From NCBI RefSeq assembly GCF_004765795.1, contig NZ_SBIV01000003.1:186001-250000 (forward strand): a DNA stretch of 64,000 nt, written 5' to 3'. Position 1 is the stretch's first letter, and each line of letters opens with the position of its first letter. A program made the translations under genes and the position numbers. This DNA comes from Halorussus marinus (GTDB lineage Archaea > Halobacteriota > Halobacteria > Halobacteriales > Haladaptataceae). This document shows, one piece after another, positions 36,638 to 45,394 of this stretch. The notes below the pieces were generated by a model. The model saw only the letters and a list, made by a program, of their open reading frames with translations, ran no database searches and was not told where the DNA came from.

Positions 36638-37681
36638 ATGCGAATACCAGCGGTACTACTGACAGTCGCGCTCGTCGGTGTCACACCGGCCACCGCAGTC
36701 GCGGCGGGCAGTCCGTCCGCGATCGGGGTCGCCGCCGACACGGGGACACAGCAGACCTGTGACTTCGAATCGCTGTACGACGAGACGATCCGGTCGGTCG
36801 TCACCATTCAGGTCCGGACCGACGGCGGCGGCGGACTCGGATCGGGCTTCGTCTACGACCAGTCGGGGCGAATCGTCACGAACCAACACGTCGTCGCCGA
36901 CGCCGAGACGGTCGAGGTCCAGTTCGACCGCGGCCAGTGGCGGACCGCCGAGGTCGTCGGCACCGACGCGTACAGCGACCTCGCGGTGCTGGAGGTCGAC
37001 GACGTGCCCGACTACGCCGACCCGCTCGCCGTCGAGTCGGGCCACCCCGAGACCGGCCGGCGGGTCGCCGCGCTGGGGAGCCCGCTCGGGCTTCAGGGCA
37101 CCATCACCGACGGCATCGTGAGCGGGACCAACCGCTCGCTCCCGTCGGGCCAGGAGGGCGGCCCGCAGTTCACGATTCCCAACACCCTGCAGACGACCGC
37201 GGCGATCAGCCCGGGTAACAGCGGCGGGCCGCTGGTCGACTGCACCGGGACGGTCGTCGGGGTCAACACCGCGGGCGCCCAGGGCGGGGAGAACATCGGC
37301 TTCGCGGTGCCGTCGACTCGCGTCGAGCGCGTCGTCCCGGCGTTGATCCAGAACGGCTCGTACACCCACTCGTTCCTCGGCATCTCGTCGAGAGACGTGT
37401 CGCCGGCGGTCGCCGAGCAGGCCGGACTCAACGTCACGTCCGGCGTGTTGGTCCAGCAAGTCATCTCCGGGTCGCCCGCCGACGGCGCGATCCAGAGCGG
37501 CGACGTGGTACTGCAGGTCGCGGGCCAGTCGGTCGCCTCGCAGGAGGATCTCGCGAGCGCCCTCGTGCGGTATCGGCCCGGCGACACCGTCTCGATGCAG
37601 ATCCTTCGCGACGGCGAGCGCCGGACCGTCGAGGTGACGCTCGGCGAGCGCCCCGCACCGGGCGAGACGCTGGGCGACTGA
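36638..37681 (+). CDS. HtrA/DegP-like exported serine protease with one PDZ domain
   Basis: 347 aa. A Sec-type signal peptide (about 1-23, PAVLLTVALVGVTPATAVAAG) leads into a trypsin-like domain with His84 (TNQHVVAD), Asp114 (YSDLAVL) and Ser195 (SPGNSGGPL). A single C-terminal PDZ domain follows (about 248-335, VLVQQVISGSPADGAIQSGD). It should act outside the membrane on damaged or misfolded proteins. There is no Tat motif and no lipobox, so it may remain loosely attached or soluble. Cys41 and Cys202 could form a disulfide. Single gene with its own promoter. Confidence 0.92.
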   Translation: MRIPAVLLTVALVGVTPATAVAAGSPSAIGVAADTGTQQTCDFESLYDETIRSVVTIQVRTDGGGGLGSGFVYDQSGRIVTNQHVVADAETVEVQFDRGQWRTAEVVGTDAYSDLAVLEVDDVPDYADPLAVESGHPETGRRVAALGSPLGLQGTITDGIVSGTNRSLPSGQEGGPQFTIPNTLQTTAAISPGNSGGPLVDCTGTVVGVNTAGAQGGENIGFAVPSTRVERVVPALIQNGSYTHSFLGISSRDVSPAVAEQAGLNVTSGVLVQQVISGSPADGAIQSGDVVLQVAGQSVASQEDLASALVRYRPGDTVSMQILRDGERRTVEVTLGERPAPGETLGD

Positions 37682-37764
37682 GCGGGCAGACCTGACGACT
37701 CTTTTCGGGCCGCGGACCGCTCTTGCACCGACAGTTATGACCCCTCGGTCCGAACCCGCCGCCA

Positions 37765-38652
37765 ATGCGCGTGCTGGTGACCGGAGCGACGGGATTCGTC
37801 GGCGGCCGGCTGGTGCCGGCCCTGATCGATGCGGGCCACGAGGTGGTCGCGCTCGTCAGGGACGCCGAGCGCTACGACCCGCCCGACGGGGTCGCGGTCG
37901 TCGAAGCCGACCTGCTCGACCCACAGAGCCTCGAGGGCTGTTTCGCGGACGTCGACGCCGCCTACTATCTCGTCCACTCGATGCAGACCGGCGGTGACTT
38001 CGCGGCCCGCGACCGCGCGGCGGCCCGGAACTTCGCCGACGCCGCCCGCGAGTCGCCGCTCGAGCGGGTCGTCTATCTCGCCGGACTGGGCGAGACCGGC
38101 GACGACCTCTCGGCCCACCTCAAATCCCGCCGGGAGGTCGAGTCGATCCTCGCGGGCGGCGAGTTTGACCTGACGGTGCTCCGGGCCGCGGTGATCGTCG
38201 GCGACGGGAGCGCGAGCTTCCGACTGATGCGCGAACTGGTCTCGAAGCTCCCGGTGATGATCACCCCGCGGTGGGTCCGCAACGACTGCCAGCCGATCGC
38301 GGTCGCCGACGTGGTGGCGTACCTCGTCGGGGTCCTCGACGCCCCCGAGACCGCGGGCGGGACCTACGAGATCGGCGGCCCGGAGGTGTTGAGCTACGCC
38401 GAGATGCTCCGCCGAACCGCCCGGACCGCCGGCCGACCGCTCGTGCTCGTTCCGGTGCCGGTCCTGACGCCGACACTGTCTGCCCACTGGCTCCGGCTGG
38501 TGACCGACGTGCCCGCGAGCGTCGCCCGGCCGCTCGTCGAGGGACTGAAAAACCCCGTCGTCGCCGACGACGAACGGATTCGCGAACTCGTTCCCGTCGA
38601 ACTGACGCCGTTCGACGCGGCGGTCGAGCGCGCACTGGCGGGCGGGGACTGA
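37765..38652 (+). CDS. NAD(P)-binding epimerase-like protein (atypical SDR, NmrA-like)
   Basis: 295 aa. The Rossmann signature VTGATGFVGGRLVPAL (4-19) is at the N-terminus and VVEADLLDPQSLEGCF (about 47-62) marks the next strand. YYLVHSM (residues 69-75) is typical of atypical SDRs related to complex I assembly factors and NmrA-like proteins; the classic YxxxK pair is not evident. Substrate unknown, likely a redox sensor or sugar/quinone-related enzyme. A TATA-like AGTTATGA lies about 27-30 nt before the ATG. The stop overlaps the next gene by TGATG. Confidence 0.83.
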   Translation: MRVLVTGATGFVGGRLVPALIDAGHEVVALVRDAERYDPPDGVAVVEADLLDPQSLEGCFADVDAAYYLVHSMQTGGDFAARDRAAARNFADAARESPLERVVYLAGLGETGDDLSAHLKSRREVESILAGGEFDLTVLRAAVIVGDGSASFRLMRELVSKLPVMITPRWVRNDCQPIAVADVVAYLVGVLDAPETAGGTYEIGGPEVLSYAEMLRRTARTAGRPLVLVPVPVLTPTLSAHWLRLVTDVPASVARPLVEGLKNPVVADDERIRELVPVELTPFDAAVERALAGGD

Positions 38653-39386
38653 TGGCGGGAGACGCCGGTGGCGACTCCGACTCCCCGACCCCCGAGTACG
38701 GCGAGACGTGGGTGTACGAGAGCATCGTCGGCGCGATCCCCGGGGTCGACCTCTCGCCGACCGCCGCGGTGACCGTCCAGTTCCTGCTGTTCGAGGGCGC
38801 GATGCTCGCGCTCGCGGCGGGCTACGACCTCTGGTCGGCCGTGCCCGCGGGCACCGCCGCGGTGGGGGTCGCGGCCGCCGGGAGCTATCTCATGCTCGCG
38901 CTCAGCCGCGAGATCCGGGCGTCGTCGGCACCGCCGGCCTACCCCCGGCTCCTGTTCGGGACGAGCATCGAGGTGGTGCTTGGCGTACTGGCGTTCGTCG
39001 CGCTGGTGACCGCCCTGCTCACCGGCGGCGCGGGCGTCGGCCGGCGCCCGCTTTTGACCGCCCTCCTCGGGCCGGCGCTCCCGGTGCCGGCGGTGTACCT
39101 CGCGCTGTTGGTGCTCTGGGACCTCTGTTACCGGATCGGCACCGGCTGGTGGGCCAGCGTCGTCGGGCTCTCCCGGTCGGTCCGGTACCGGCGGACGCTC
39201 GACGCCCCGACCCGGGCGCGACTCCGCCGGGCCGACCTGCTGACGATCGGGTTCGCCCTCGTCCAGTTGGCGCTGGTCCCGTTCGTCGGCGACCGGCCGG
39301 TGTTGCTCGTCGCCATCGTCGGCCACGTCCTCGCGGTGACGGTCGTCTCGGGGGCGTCGGTGGTGTTGCTCTCCCGGTCGGCCTGA
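38652..39386 (+). CDS. Hypothetical membrane protein
   Basis: 244 aa, family not recognised. Six hydrophobic segments are seen: about 40-58, 62-82, 98-120, 130-155, 192-210 and 217-240. The first 25 residues are acidic and soluble. The start codon overlaps the stop of the epimerase-like gene (TGATG), so the two are translationally coupled and likely act in the same process. No motif points to a substrate. Confidence 0.75.
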   Translation: MAGDAGGDSDSPTPEYGETWVYESIVGAIPGVDLSPTAAVTVQFLLFEGAMLALAAGYDLWSAVPAGTAAVGVAAAGSYLMLALSREIRASSAPPAYPRLLFGTSIEVVLGVLAFVALVTALLTGGAGVGRRPLLTALLGPALPVPAVYLALLVLWDLCYRIGTGWWASVVGLSRSVRYRRTLDAPTRARLRRADLLTIGFALVQLALVPFVGDRPVLLVAIVGHVLAVTVVSGASVVLLSRSA

Positions 39387-39401
39387 CCTCGGCGGGACCG
39401 A

Positions 39402-40460
39402 TCAGCGGTCCGCGTCGACCCGGTCGCCGGCGTCCAGTCCGCTCGCGAGCGCGGCGTGGAGTCGCCCCTCGCCGACCACCCAGTCGCCCGCGAAAAAGAG
39501 GCCGGCGTCGGCGCCCCGGTCGAGCGCCTCGCGGTCGGCGCCCGCGTCGGGCAGGGCCTCGCGCCACCGCACCACCTCCGCCCAGTCGAACCGCTCGCGG
39601 GCGGTATCGTCGAGCAGGTCGGCTGCCCGTTCGGCGGCCGCCGCCGCGAGCTCGTCGTCGGTGTCGTCGTAGCGCCGCCGGGACCACTCGGGCGCGGGCT
39701 GGACGACCAGCACGCTCTCGCCGTCGGGAACGTGGCCGGGCTTGCACTCCTCGCGGGCGACCCATCCGAGGTCGTGGCCCTTGTCGGCGTTCACCAGCGC
39801 GTAGTAGGGCGCCTCGATGCGGTCGCCGTAGCCGAGCGCGACCGACAGAATCGTCCGGTAGGGGACCGCCGACGCGGCCTCGACCAGCGTCGACCGAAGC
39901 CCGTCGTCGCCCAACTCGCTGTCGGCGAGCAGGTCGGCGGTCGTCGGCCCGGGCGGCGTGAGCACGACGGCGTCGGCTCGGACGGTCGCGCCGTCGCCGT
40001 CACCGTCGACCGACCCGCCGACGTCGCGGGTCTCGACCCGCCACCGATCGCCGTCGCGTGCGAGTCCCGTGACTTCGGTTCCGGTCCGCACGGCGGCGTC
40101 GCTCGCCGCCCGGAGTCGGTCGCCGAGCGCGGCCAGCCCCTCGCGGTAGGTCCACTTCGAGCCGTCGTCGCCCCGACCCTCCGAGATTTCGCCGTCGGCG
40201 TCGAACGTCCAGACCGGGCCGTCGGCCTCGACCAGCCCGTCCGAGAGCTCCTCGCGCAGGAGGCGGGCGACCCGGTCGTCGCCGTCCTTGCAGTAGTTCG
40301 CGCCCACGTCGACGGTACAGCCGTTCCGCCGCCGGGTCGCGGCCCGGCCGCCGACCGACTCGCGGCGCTCGAAGACGATCACCTCGGCGTCGGTTTCTCG
40401 AAGGCGGTAGGCGGCTCCGAGCCCGGCGACGCCCGCACCGACGATCGCGACTGTTGGCAT
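39402..40460 (-). CDS. FAD-dependent amine oxidase-like protein (renalase type)
   Basis: 352 aa. The dinucleotide-binding motif VAIVGAGVAGLGAAYRL (4-20) is followed by VIVFERRESVGGRAATRR (34-51), the FAD pattern of flavin amine oxidases and renalase-like NAD(P)/FAD proteins. The C-terminal FFAGDWVVGEGRLHAALASG closes the FAD site. It is smaller than typical phytoene desaturase or monoamine oxidase members, matching the renalase/YbjT-like group. Substrate unknown. ATG at 40460 starts exactly at the Rossmann strand, so I prefer it to the longer frame at 40487. Confidence 0.85.
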   Translation of the reverse strand: MPTVAIVGAGVAGLGAAYRLRETDAEVIVFERRESVGGRAATRRRNGCTVDVGANYCKDGDDRVARLLREELSDGLVEADGPVWTFDADGEISEGRGDDGSKWTYREGLAALGDRLRAASDAAVRTGTEVTGLARDGDRWRVETRDVGGSVDGDGDGATVRADAVVLTPPGPTTADLLADSELGDDGLRSTLVEAASAVPYRTILSVALGYGDRIEAPYYALVNADKGHDLGWVAREECKPGHVPDGESVLVVQPAPEWSRRRYDDTDDELAAAAAERAADLLDDTARERFDWAEVVRWREALPDAGADREALDRGADAGLFFAGDWVVGEGRLHAALASGLDAGDRVDADR

Positions 40461-40623
40461 GCCTGATCCGTGGGACCGCGTCGGCAAAAGGCTGGCCGCG
40501 GTCCGGGTCGTCTCGGTTCGCTCGCGTCGGCCGAACAGGTAGTTCGTGCTGTCGATCGCTCGCTCGTCGCGACCGGGCGAGCGCGCCGCGGATCACTCGA
40601 ACCCTGAGGCGGCCGGTATCAGC

Positions 40624-41262
40624 TCATCCGAACAGCTCCTCCTCGTCGAGCACGTCCCGCAGTTCCTCCATCGAGCCGACCACCGCGTCGCAGGCCGGCC
40701 GGACGGCGGGCTTTGGCGCGAACCCGACCGCGAGCCCCGCGACCTCCAGCATCGGGAGGTCGTTAGCGCCGTCGCCGACCGCGATCGTCCGGCTGATGGG
40801 GATCTCGCGCTCGCCCGCGAGCCGTTCGAGCGCGTCGTCTTTGGTCCCCTCGATGAGCGGCCCCTCGACCGCGCCGGTGAGCCGGCCGTCTTCGACGGGC
40901 AGGCGGTTCGCGACCACGACGTCGACCGAGACGCCCGCCTTCGCCAGCGCGGCCTCGACGCCGCGCTCGAACCCGCCGGTCAGGATCGCGGTCGTCACGC
41001 CCGCCTCGTCGAGCTCGCGGATCACCGTGGCGGCGTCGGGCCGGAGCGCGACCTCGTCGAAGGCCGCTTTGGCCCCGTCGGTCGAGAGCCCCTCCAGCAG
41101 GGCCGCCCTGTCTCTGAGGCTCTCGGCGTAGCTGAGTTCGTCGTTCATCGCCCGCTCGGTGATGTCGGCCATCTCGTCGGCGACTCCCATCCGCTCGCCG
41201 AGCAACACCGTCATCTCCGAGTCCGAGAGCGTCCCGTCGAAGTCGAACGCGACCAGCGTCAT
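40624..41262 (-). CDS. serB: Phosphoserine phosphatase
   Basis: 212 aa, HAD superfamily. Motif I is FDFDGTLSDSE (nucleophile Asp6, acid Asp8), motif II ILTGGFERGV, and motif IV GDGANDLPML. The cap region between motifs I and II is helical, as in SerB. It removes phosphate from phosphoserine, the last step of serine synthesis. It carries no ACT domain, unlike some bacterial forms. The ATG at 41262 has TTTCAAGC about 28 nt upstream on the minus strand. No other serine-synthesis gene is adjacent. Confidence 0.88.
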   Translation of the reverse strand: MTLVAFDFDGTLSDSEMTVLLGERMGVADEMADITERAMNDELSYAESLRDRAALLEGLSTDGAKAAFDEVALRPDAATVIRELDEAGVTTAILTGGFERGVEAALAKAGVSVDVVVANRLPVEDGRLTGAVEGPLIEGTKDDALERLAGEREIPISRTIAVGDGANDLPMLEVAGLAVGFAPKPAVRPACDAVVGSMEELRDVLDEEELFG

Positions 41263-41342
41263 GGCGTCGGCTTGGTCGGGCGGGTGCTTGAAACGCCCGG
41301 AAGGTGCGCGTGTTGCGAGCGTCGCGGGCGCCCGACCGCGAC

Positions 41343-42071
41343 TCACTCGTAGCTGTCGAGGGTGGCGTTGACCCGCACGTCGGTTCCGTCGCCCTCCTCG
41401 GGGTCGACCTTCCGGACCCACGCGGTGTAGCTGTCGGGGAGTTCGGTCACGTCCACCCGGATCTTGAGGACGGTCGCCTCGCCGGCCTTGGCGGTCATCG
41501 CCTCGCGCTGGCTCCGCTCGAACGAGCCGTCGCCGGTCTTGACCTCACACCAGTACTCGGTCAGGACCGGCCGGTCGGGGCCGAGCCGGACCGTCGCCCG
41601 GCAGTCGGGCACCCACCGACGCGACGCCCCGACGACGACGGGCTCGGGGTCGGCGTCGAGTTCGACCCGGAGGTCCTCGTCGGGGAGCGCCGGATCGACC
41701 CGGGCGAAGTGAGCCAGCACCGGCGGGTTCACCGCCGGCGAGCAGACGACCGCCTCGCCGAGCGCGCCGTACTGGTTCGCCGCGGTGTCGAAGGTCAGCC
41801 CCCGGGCGGGCGTGCCGTCGGGGTCCCGGCGGCGGCGCTCGGGCCACGCGACGAGGTAGGCGTCGGCGTCCGAGGGGTCCTGCGGGGCCGCCCGCTGGAT
41901 CTTGAGCGGCGTCTCGCCCGCCGCCGAGAGCTCGCGGGCGCGGCGCCGAGCGTCGGCCTCGGAGTCGAACTTGGCGGTCTCGCCCTCCGCCCGCCCGAAC
42001 TGCCACGCCGCCTCGTTCGCGTCGGTCGCGCTGTCCTTGATCGCGACCCGGAACGGCTCGTCGTCTGTCAT
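41343..42071 (-). CDS. Unknown protein with PD-(D/E)XK nuclease-like residues
   Basis: 242 aa, family not recognised. The N-terminal 60 residues (FRVAIKDSATDANEAAWQFGRAEGETAKF) look like a small domain with alternating strands and helices. Residues 150-190 show the layout of a PD-(D/E)XK core: WVPDCRATV (Asp156), a strand with EYWCEVKTG (Glu176, Lys178), then SFERSQREAM with Gln188, as in restriction-like nucleases. The following strand is ATVLKIRVDV. Nuclease activity is an inference from this pattern only. No restriction or toxin-antitoxin partner is adjacent. The ATG at 42071 has CATTCAAATGG about 27 nt upstream. Confidence 0.65.
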   Translation of the reverse strand: MTDDEPFRVAIKDSATDANEAAWQFGRAEGETAKFDSEADARRRARELSAAGETPLKIQRAAPQDPSDADAYLVAWPERRRRDPDGTPARGLTFDTAANQYGALGEAVVCSPAVNPPVLAHFARVDPALPDEDLRVELDADPEPVVVGASRRWVPDCRATVRLGPDRPVLTEYWCEVKTGDGSFERSQREAMTAKAGEATVLKIRVDVTELPDSYTAWVRKVDPEEGDGTDVRVNATLDSYE

Positions 42072-42180
42072 CGCTCGGGTGTGGACGCGCCGGCCATTTG
42101 AATGGCGACGAAACGACGTCGCCGGACCGGATCGCGGTGGCGTCGTCCTCGCGGTCGGCGACGACCGGCCGACGGTGGGT

Positions 42181-42558
42181 TCAGAGCCCGAGCGCCCGCC
42201 GGAGTCGACCGACCAGTCCGCCGTCCCGGACCGAGTCGCCGCCCGAGACCGGAAGCTCGCGGGCGAGCGCGTCGACCTCGCCGTCGCCGATCCGATCGTT
42301 GTGGCGGGCCTCCCCCAGCCACTGCTCCCACTCGTCGGGAGACAGCGTGCCGCGGGAGTCGGGTCCCCACTGCTCGACGAGCGCCGTCCGGTCGCGGAAC
42401 GGCACGTCCATCTCGCCGCCGCCCCAGTGGAGCGGCGAGAGCGCGAACTCGTAGTCGGCCTCGTCCGGGAACGCGACGCGGTAGGGGTAGTTGTTGTAGA
42501 GGAACACGTCGTCGGGCGCGACCGTCTCGCCGTTCGGGAGTTCGAGCGTCCGATCCAT
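42181..42558 (-). CDS. Hypothetical protein
   Basis: 125 aa, soluble, acidic, no family recognised. The N-terminal half looks like a small beta-sheet (TLELPNGETVAPDDVFLYNNYPYRVAF), the C-terminal half like two helices with WEQWLGEARHNDRIGDGEV. YNNYPYRV and FALSPLHWGGGEMDVPF are the most distinctive parts. It precedes the nuclease-like gene on the same strand by about 110 nt, so they may be cotranscribed. Confidence 0.6.
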   Translation of the reverse strand: MDRTLELPNGETVAPDDVFLYNNYPYRVAFPDEADYEFALSPLHWGGGEMDVPFRDRTALVEQWGPDSRGTLSPDEWEQWLGEARHNDRIGDGEVDALARELPVSGGDSVRDGGLVGRLRRALGL

Positions 42559-42692
42559 TCGGTCGACCTACGGTCCGGGCGCCTTTGAGCGTTCTGTCGG
42601 CGGGCGTCCGGCGAGTTCGGTCGCGAGCGCCGGGTCGCGCCGCGATCGGAGAACCGACGAACGAAAAGGCCTCGACCGACTATCGACGACCG

Positions 42693-43925
42693 ATGGACAT
42701 CGAGTTTCTCGGCGGGGCCCGCGAGATCGGCCGGAGCGCCGTTCTCGTCGACGACTCTCTTCTCCTCGATTTCGGGATGCTGACCGACAACCCCCCGCAG
42801 TTTCCGGTCGAGACGCCGACTCCCGACGCGGTCGTGGTGTCCCACGGCCACCTCGACCACGTCGGCACGGTACCGGCCCTGCTTTCGGGCGAGGCGCGGC
42901 CGCCGATTCACTGGACGCCGCCGACGTACGAACTCACGCTGACGCTCGCGCGAGACACGCTCAAACTGCACGGGGGGTCGTACCACTGCCCGTTCACCGA
43001 GACCGACCGCAAGCGCGTCACGCAGGTGTCGAACACCCACGGGTACCGCGAGCCCTTCGACGCCGCGGGCTACGAGGTGACCTTCTACAACGCGGGCCAC
43101 ATCCCGGGGAGCGCGCACGTCCTCGTCGACGACGGGGAGACGCGACTCCTCTACACCGGCGACTTCCACACCGACGACCAGCGTCTGGTCTCGGGGACGA
43201 CTGGGCGACCCGACGCCGACGCCGTCATCTGCGAGAGCACCTACGCCGACGTCGACCACGAGGACCGCTCCGTGGTGGAGAAACGGTTCGCAGAGAGCGT
43301 GAAGACGACGCTGTGGGAAGGCGGGACGGTCGTCGTTCCCGCGTTCGCGATCGGTCGGACGCAGGAGATGATGCTCATCTGCGAGGAGTACGACATCCCC
43401 TGTTACGTCGACGGGATGGGCAAGCAAGTCACCGAGATGCTTCGGCAGTATCCCGAGTTCGTTCGCGACGCAGACGCGTTTCGACGAGCGAAATCCCACG
43501 CGCGGTTCGTCACCGGACGAAACGGTCAGCGAAAGCGGATTACTGAACAGAAGGCCGCGATCATCACCACGAGCGGGATGCTCTCGGGCGGCCCCGCAAT
43601 GACCTACATCCCCGAGATCCGATCGAATCCGATGAACAAGATCACCATGACCGGCTATCAGGTCGACGGGACGCCCGGGCGCGATCTACTCGAAACCGGG
43701 AGCGCCGAGATCGACGGGCGCGTGATGCCCGTGAGCGCCCGAGTCGAACAGTACGACTTCTCGGCTCACGCCGACCGCGACGGGCTCGTGGAGCTTCTCT
43801 CGTCGTACGAGGACGCCGCCGTGCTCGTGAACCACGGCGACCGGTGCGAGCAGTTCGCGTCCGAGCTCCGGGCGGACGGCTTCGACGCGACGGCCCCGCA
43901 GGTCGGGTCGGTGCATCGCGTCTGA
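42693..43925 (+). CDS. Beta-CASP metallo-beta-lactamase ribonuclease (archaeal CPSF-like, no KH domain)
   Basis: 410 aa. The zinc-binding motif HGHLDH has His51, His53, Asp55 and His56; further ligands are in NAGHIPGSAH and YTGDFHTDD. The beta-CASP insertion (about 190-330) includes VVPAFAIGRTQE, and the C-terminal SAHADRDGL and VNHGD complete the site. This is the CPSF73/RNase J-like fold. It lacks the N-terminal KH domains of the larger archaeal enzyme (aCPSF1), so it matches the shorter aCPSF2 type, with endo- or exo-ribonuclease activity in RNA processing or decay. ATG at 42693 begins directly with the first strand MDIEFLGGAREIG. Confidence 0.9.
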   Translation: MDIEFLGGAREIGRSAVLVDDSLLLDFGMLTDNPPQFPVETPTPDAVVVSHGHLDHVGTVPALLSGEARPPIHWTPPTYELTLTLARDTLKLHGGSYHCPFTETDRKRVTQVSNTHGYREPFDAAGYEVTFYNAGHIPGSAHVLVDDGETRLLYTGDFHTDDQRLVSGTTGRPDADAVICESTYADVDHEDRSVVEKRFAESVKTTLWEGGTVVVPAFAIGRTQEMMLICEEYDIPCYVDGMGKQVTEMLRQYPEFVRDADAFRRAKSHARFVTGRNGQRKRITEQKAAIITTSGMLSGGPAMTYIPEIRSNPMNKITMTGYQVDGTPGRDLLETGSAEIDGRVMPVSARVEQYDFSAHADRDGLVELLSSYEDAAVLVNHGDRCEQFASELRADGFDATAPQVGSVHRV

Positions 43926-44080
43926 GCGATCGCAGTCGAGAACGCCGGGGTCGGCTCGGAACGCGCTGACCGATTCTCATCCGACACCGGGTGTGTGGCG
44001 GCTCGTGCGGTCGTTCGTCTCGCGTCCGCACGGACCGCGACGCGAAAGCACCGCGAACGGCTCGTCGCGACGATCGGCGA

Positions 44081-44839
44081 TCAGACCGAACGGCGCTCGG
44101 TTTCGATGTGGTCGACGTACGCGTCGACCACGTTCCGGATGATCGTCTCACCGGCCTCGGGAGTCGCTTCGTTCGGATCGCCGAGCACGCCGTTGTCGGT
44201 GATCGATTTGAACCCCTCGCTCAGCAGACGGGCGGTCGTGATCTCCCCTTCCGGGCCGGACTCTATGTCCTCGACCCTGACGAGGTCCTCGTCGATCGCC
44301 AACACGACTGCCGTCTCCGCCGCGCCCGCGTGGATCACGTCCTGCTCGTACTCGACGCCCGCCTCGGTGAGGCCCTCGTTCAGCAACCGCATGTGCTCGT
44401 CGAGGTCCGCGAGCGGGATGACCGCGGCGTCGATCTCCCGAGCGATCTGCGGCGCGACGGTCTCGACCGGGCCGAAGTTCCCGCCGTGGGTCGGCACGAG
44501 GACGATATGTTCGAAGCCGTGTTCGTCCAGCGAGCGACAGTACGACCGGATCACGTCCATCAGCGTCTCGGGCGCCACCGTGATGGTCCCGGGAAACTCG
44601 ATGTGGTGGCCCGAACAGCCGGGCCGAATCGTGGGGGCCGCGAGGGCGTCTCCGAGCGTCGTTGCGATCCGTCGAGCGAGCTCGTCGCCGTCCAGCGTGT
44701 CCATGTTCAACGGCAGATGGGGTCCGTGCTGTTCGATCGACCCGACGGCAACGATCGCCGTTCGCGTCCCGCGTTCGAGGGCTGACTCGACTTCCGGCCA
44801 CGTCATCTCTTCGAGGCACACTGATCTGCGAGAAGCCAT
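44081..44839 (-). CDS. Creatininase-family amidohydrolase
   Basis: 252 aa. GSIEQHGPHLPLNMDTLDGD (33-52) is the signature of the family, with His39 and Asp48 (in NMDTLD) as metal ligands; HHIEFPGTITV and PTHGGNFG supply the rest. Family members include creatinine amidohydrolase and the archaeal ArfB hydrolase, which deformylates an early intermediate in F420 and riboflavin synthesis. Haloarchaea make F420, so an ArfB-like role is plausible, but sequence alone does not decide. Minus-strand AAGACTTTCAC about 29 nt before the ATG is a probable TATA box. Confidence 0.85.
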   Translation of the reverse strand: MASRRSVCLEEMTWPEVESALERGTRTAIVAVGSIEQHGPHLPLNMDTLDGDELARRIATTLGDALAAPTIRPGCSGHHIEFPGTITVAPETLMDVIRSYCRSLDEHGFEHIVLVPTHGGNFGPVETVAPQIAREIDAAVIPLADLDEHMRLLNEGLTEAGVEYEQDVIHAGAAETAVVLAIDEDLVRVEDIESGPEGEITTARLLSEGFKSITDNGVLGDPNEATPEAGETIIRNVVDAYVDHIETERRSV

Positions 44840-44931
44840 CAGCCGACAGTTCTATCAACCGTCGTGAAAGTCTTGTGGTGGAACGAATACGACGGTCGGC
44901 CGACCGCCGATCGCTCGTCTTCGCCGGGGCG

Positions 44932-45219
44932 CTACTCGATCTCTAACTGGCCGCTCTCGGCGCGCCCCGAATCGCCGTCCTCGTCCCATTCGAGTTCGAA
45001 CTCGACGCTCAGTTCCCCGGCGCCGCCCGCCGGCCCCTCTCGCTCGGCTTTGACCTCGAACGTCGGTCGGGCCGGCGGGTCCATCGTCACCGAGTCCGAG
45101 CCGGATTTGAGCGTGATCGCGTCCCCGCTTTCGAGCTTCTCGGCGACGCTGTGAAGGTACGACGCGATCTCGTCTCGGGTCCGGTCGCTCTCTGACTCGA
45201 ACAGGACTTCTTCTGGCAT
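44932..45219 (-). CDS. Amphi-Trp domain protein
   Basis: 95 aa, very acidic. EEVLFESESDRTRDEIASYLHSVAEKLESGDAITL is the helix and strand lead of the amphi-Trp domain, followed by FEVKAEREG and LSVEFELEWDED, where the terminal Trp of the amphipathic strand is conserved. These small proteins are common in haloarchaea and their function is unknown. Minus-strand CACTTATCGG about 30 nt before the ATG is a likely TATA box. Confidence 0.82.
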   Translation of the reverse strand: MPEEVLFESESDRTRDEIASYLHSVAEKLESGDAITLKSGSDSVTMDPPARPTFEVKAEREGPAGGAGELSVEFELEWDEDGDSGRAESGQLEIE

Positions 45220-45394
45220 ACGGGTACATACGGTCGCCAGCCCCGATAAGTGTATCCGCTACGTACCGTTCGGCTGACGAATCAGGCGGCGTCGCCCCGT
45301 CGATCCCGCCGCGGCGACGGGGGCGAGGAGATCGAGGGCGACGCGGTAGCCCCGAAGGTCGGCGCGAGCCCGCCCGTTCGGGATCGGCTCCGGA

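Noticed and set aside
41343-43499. A 718-codon minus-strand frame spanning the nuclease-like protein and the beta-CASP gene region
   Set aside because: Beyond the ATG at 42071 the sequence lacks family signal and lies antisense to the clear beta-CASP gene.
43926-44080. Possible gene or RNA in the 155-bp gap between the beta-CASP and creatininase genes
   Set aside because: Frames there are short and basic; no promoter or structured repeat is convincing.
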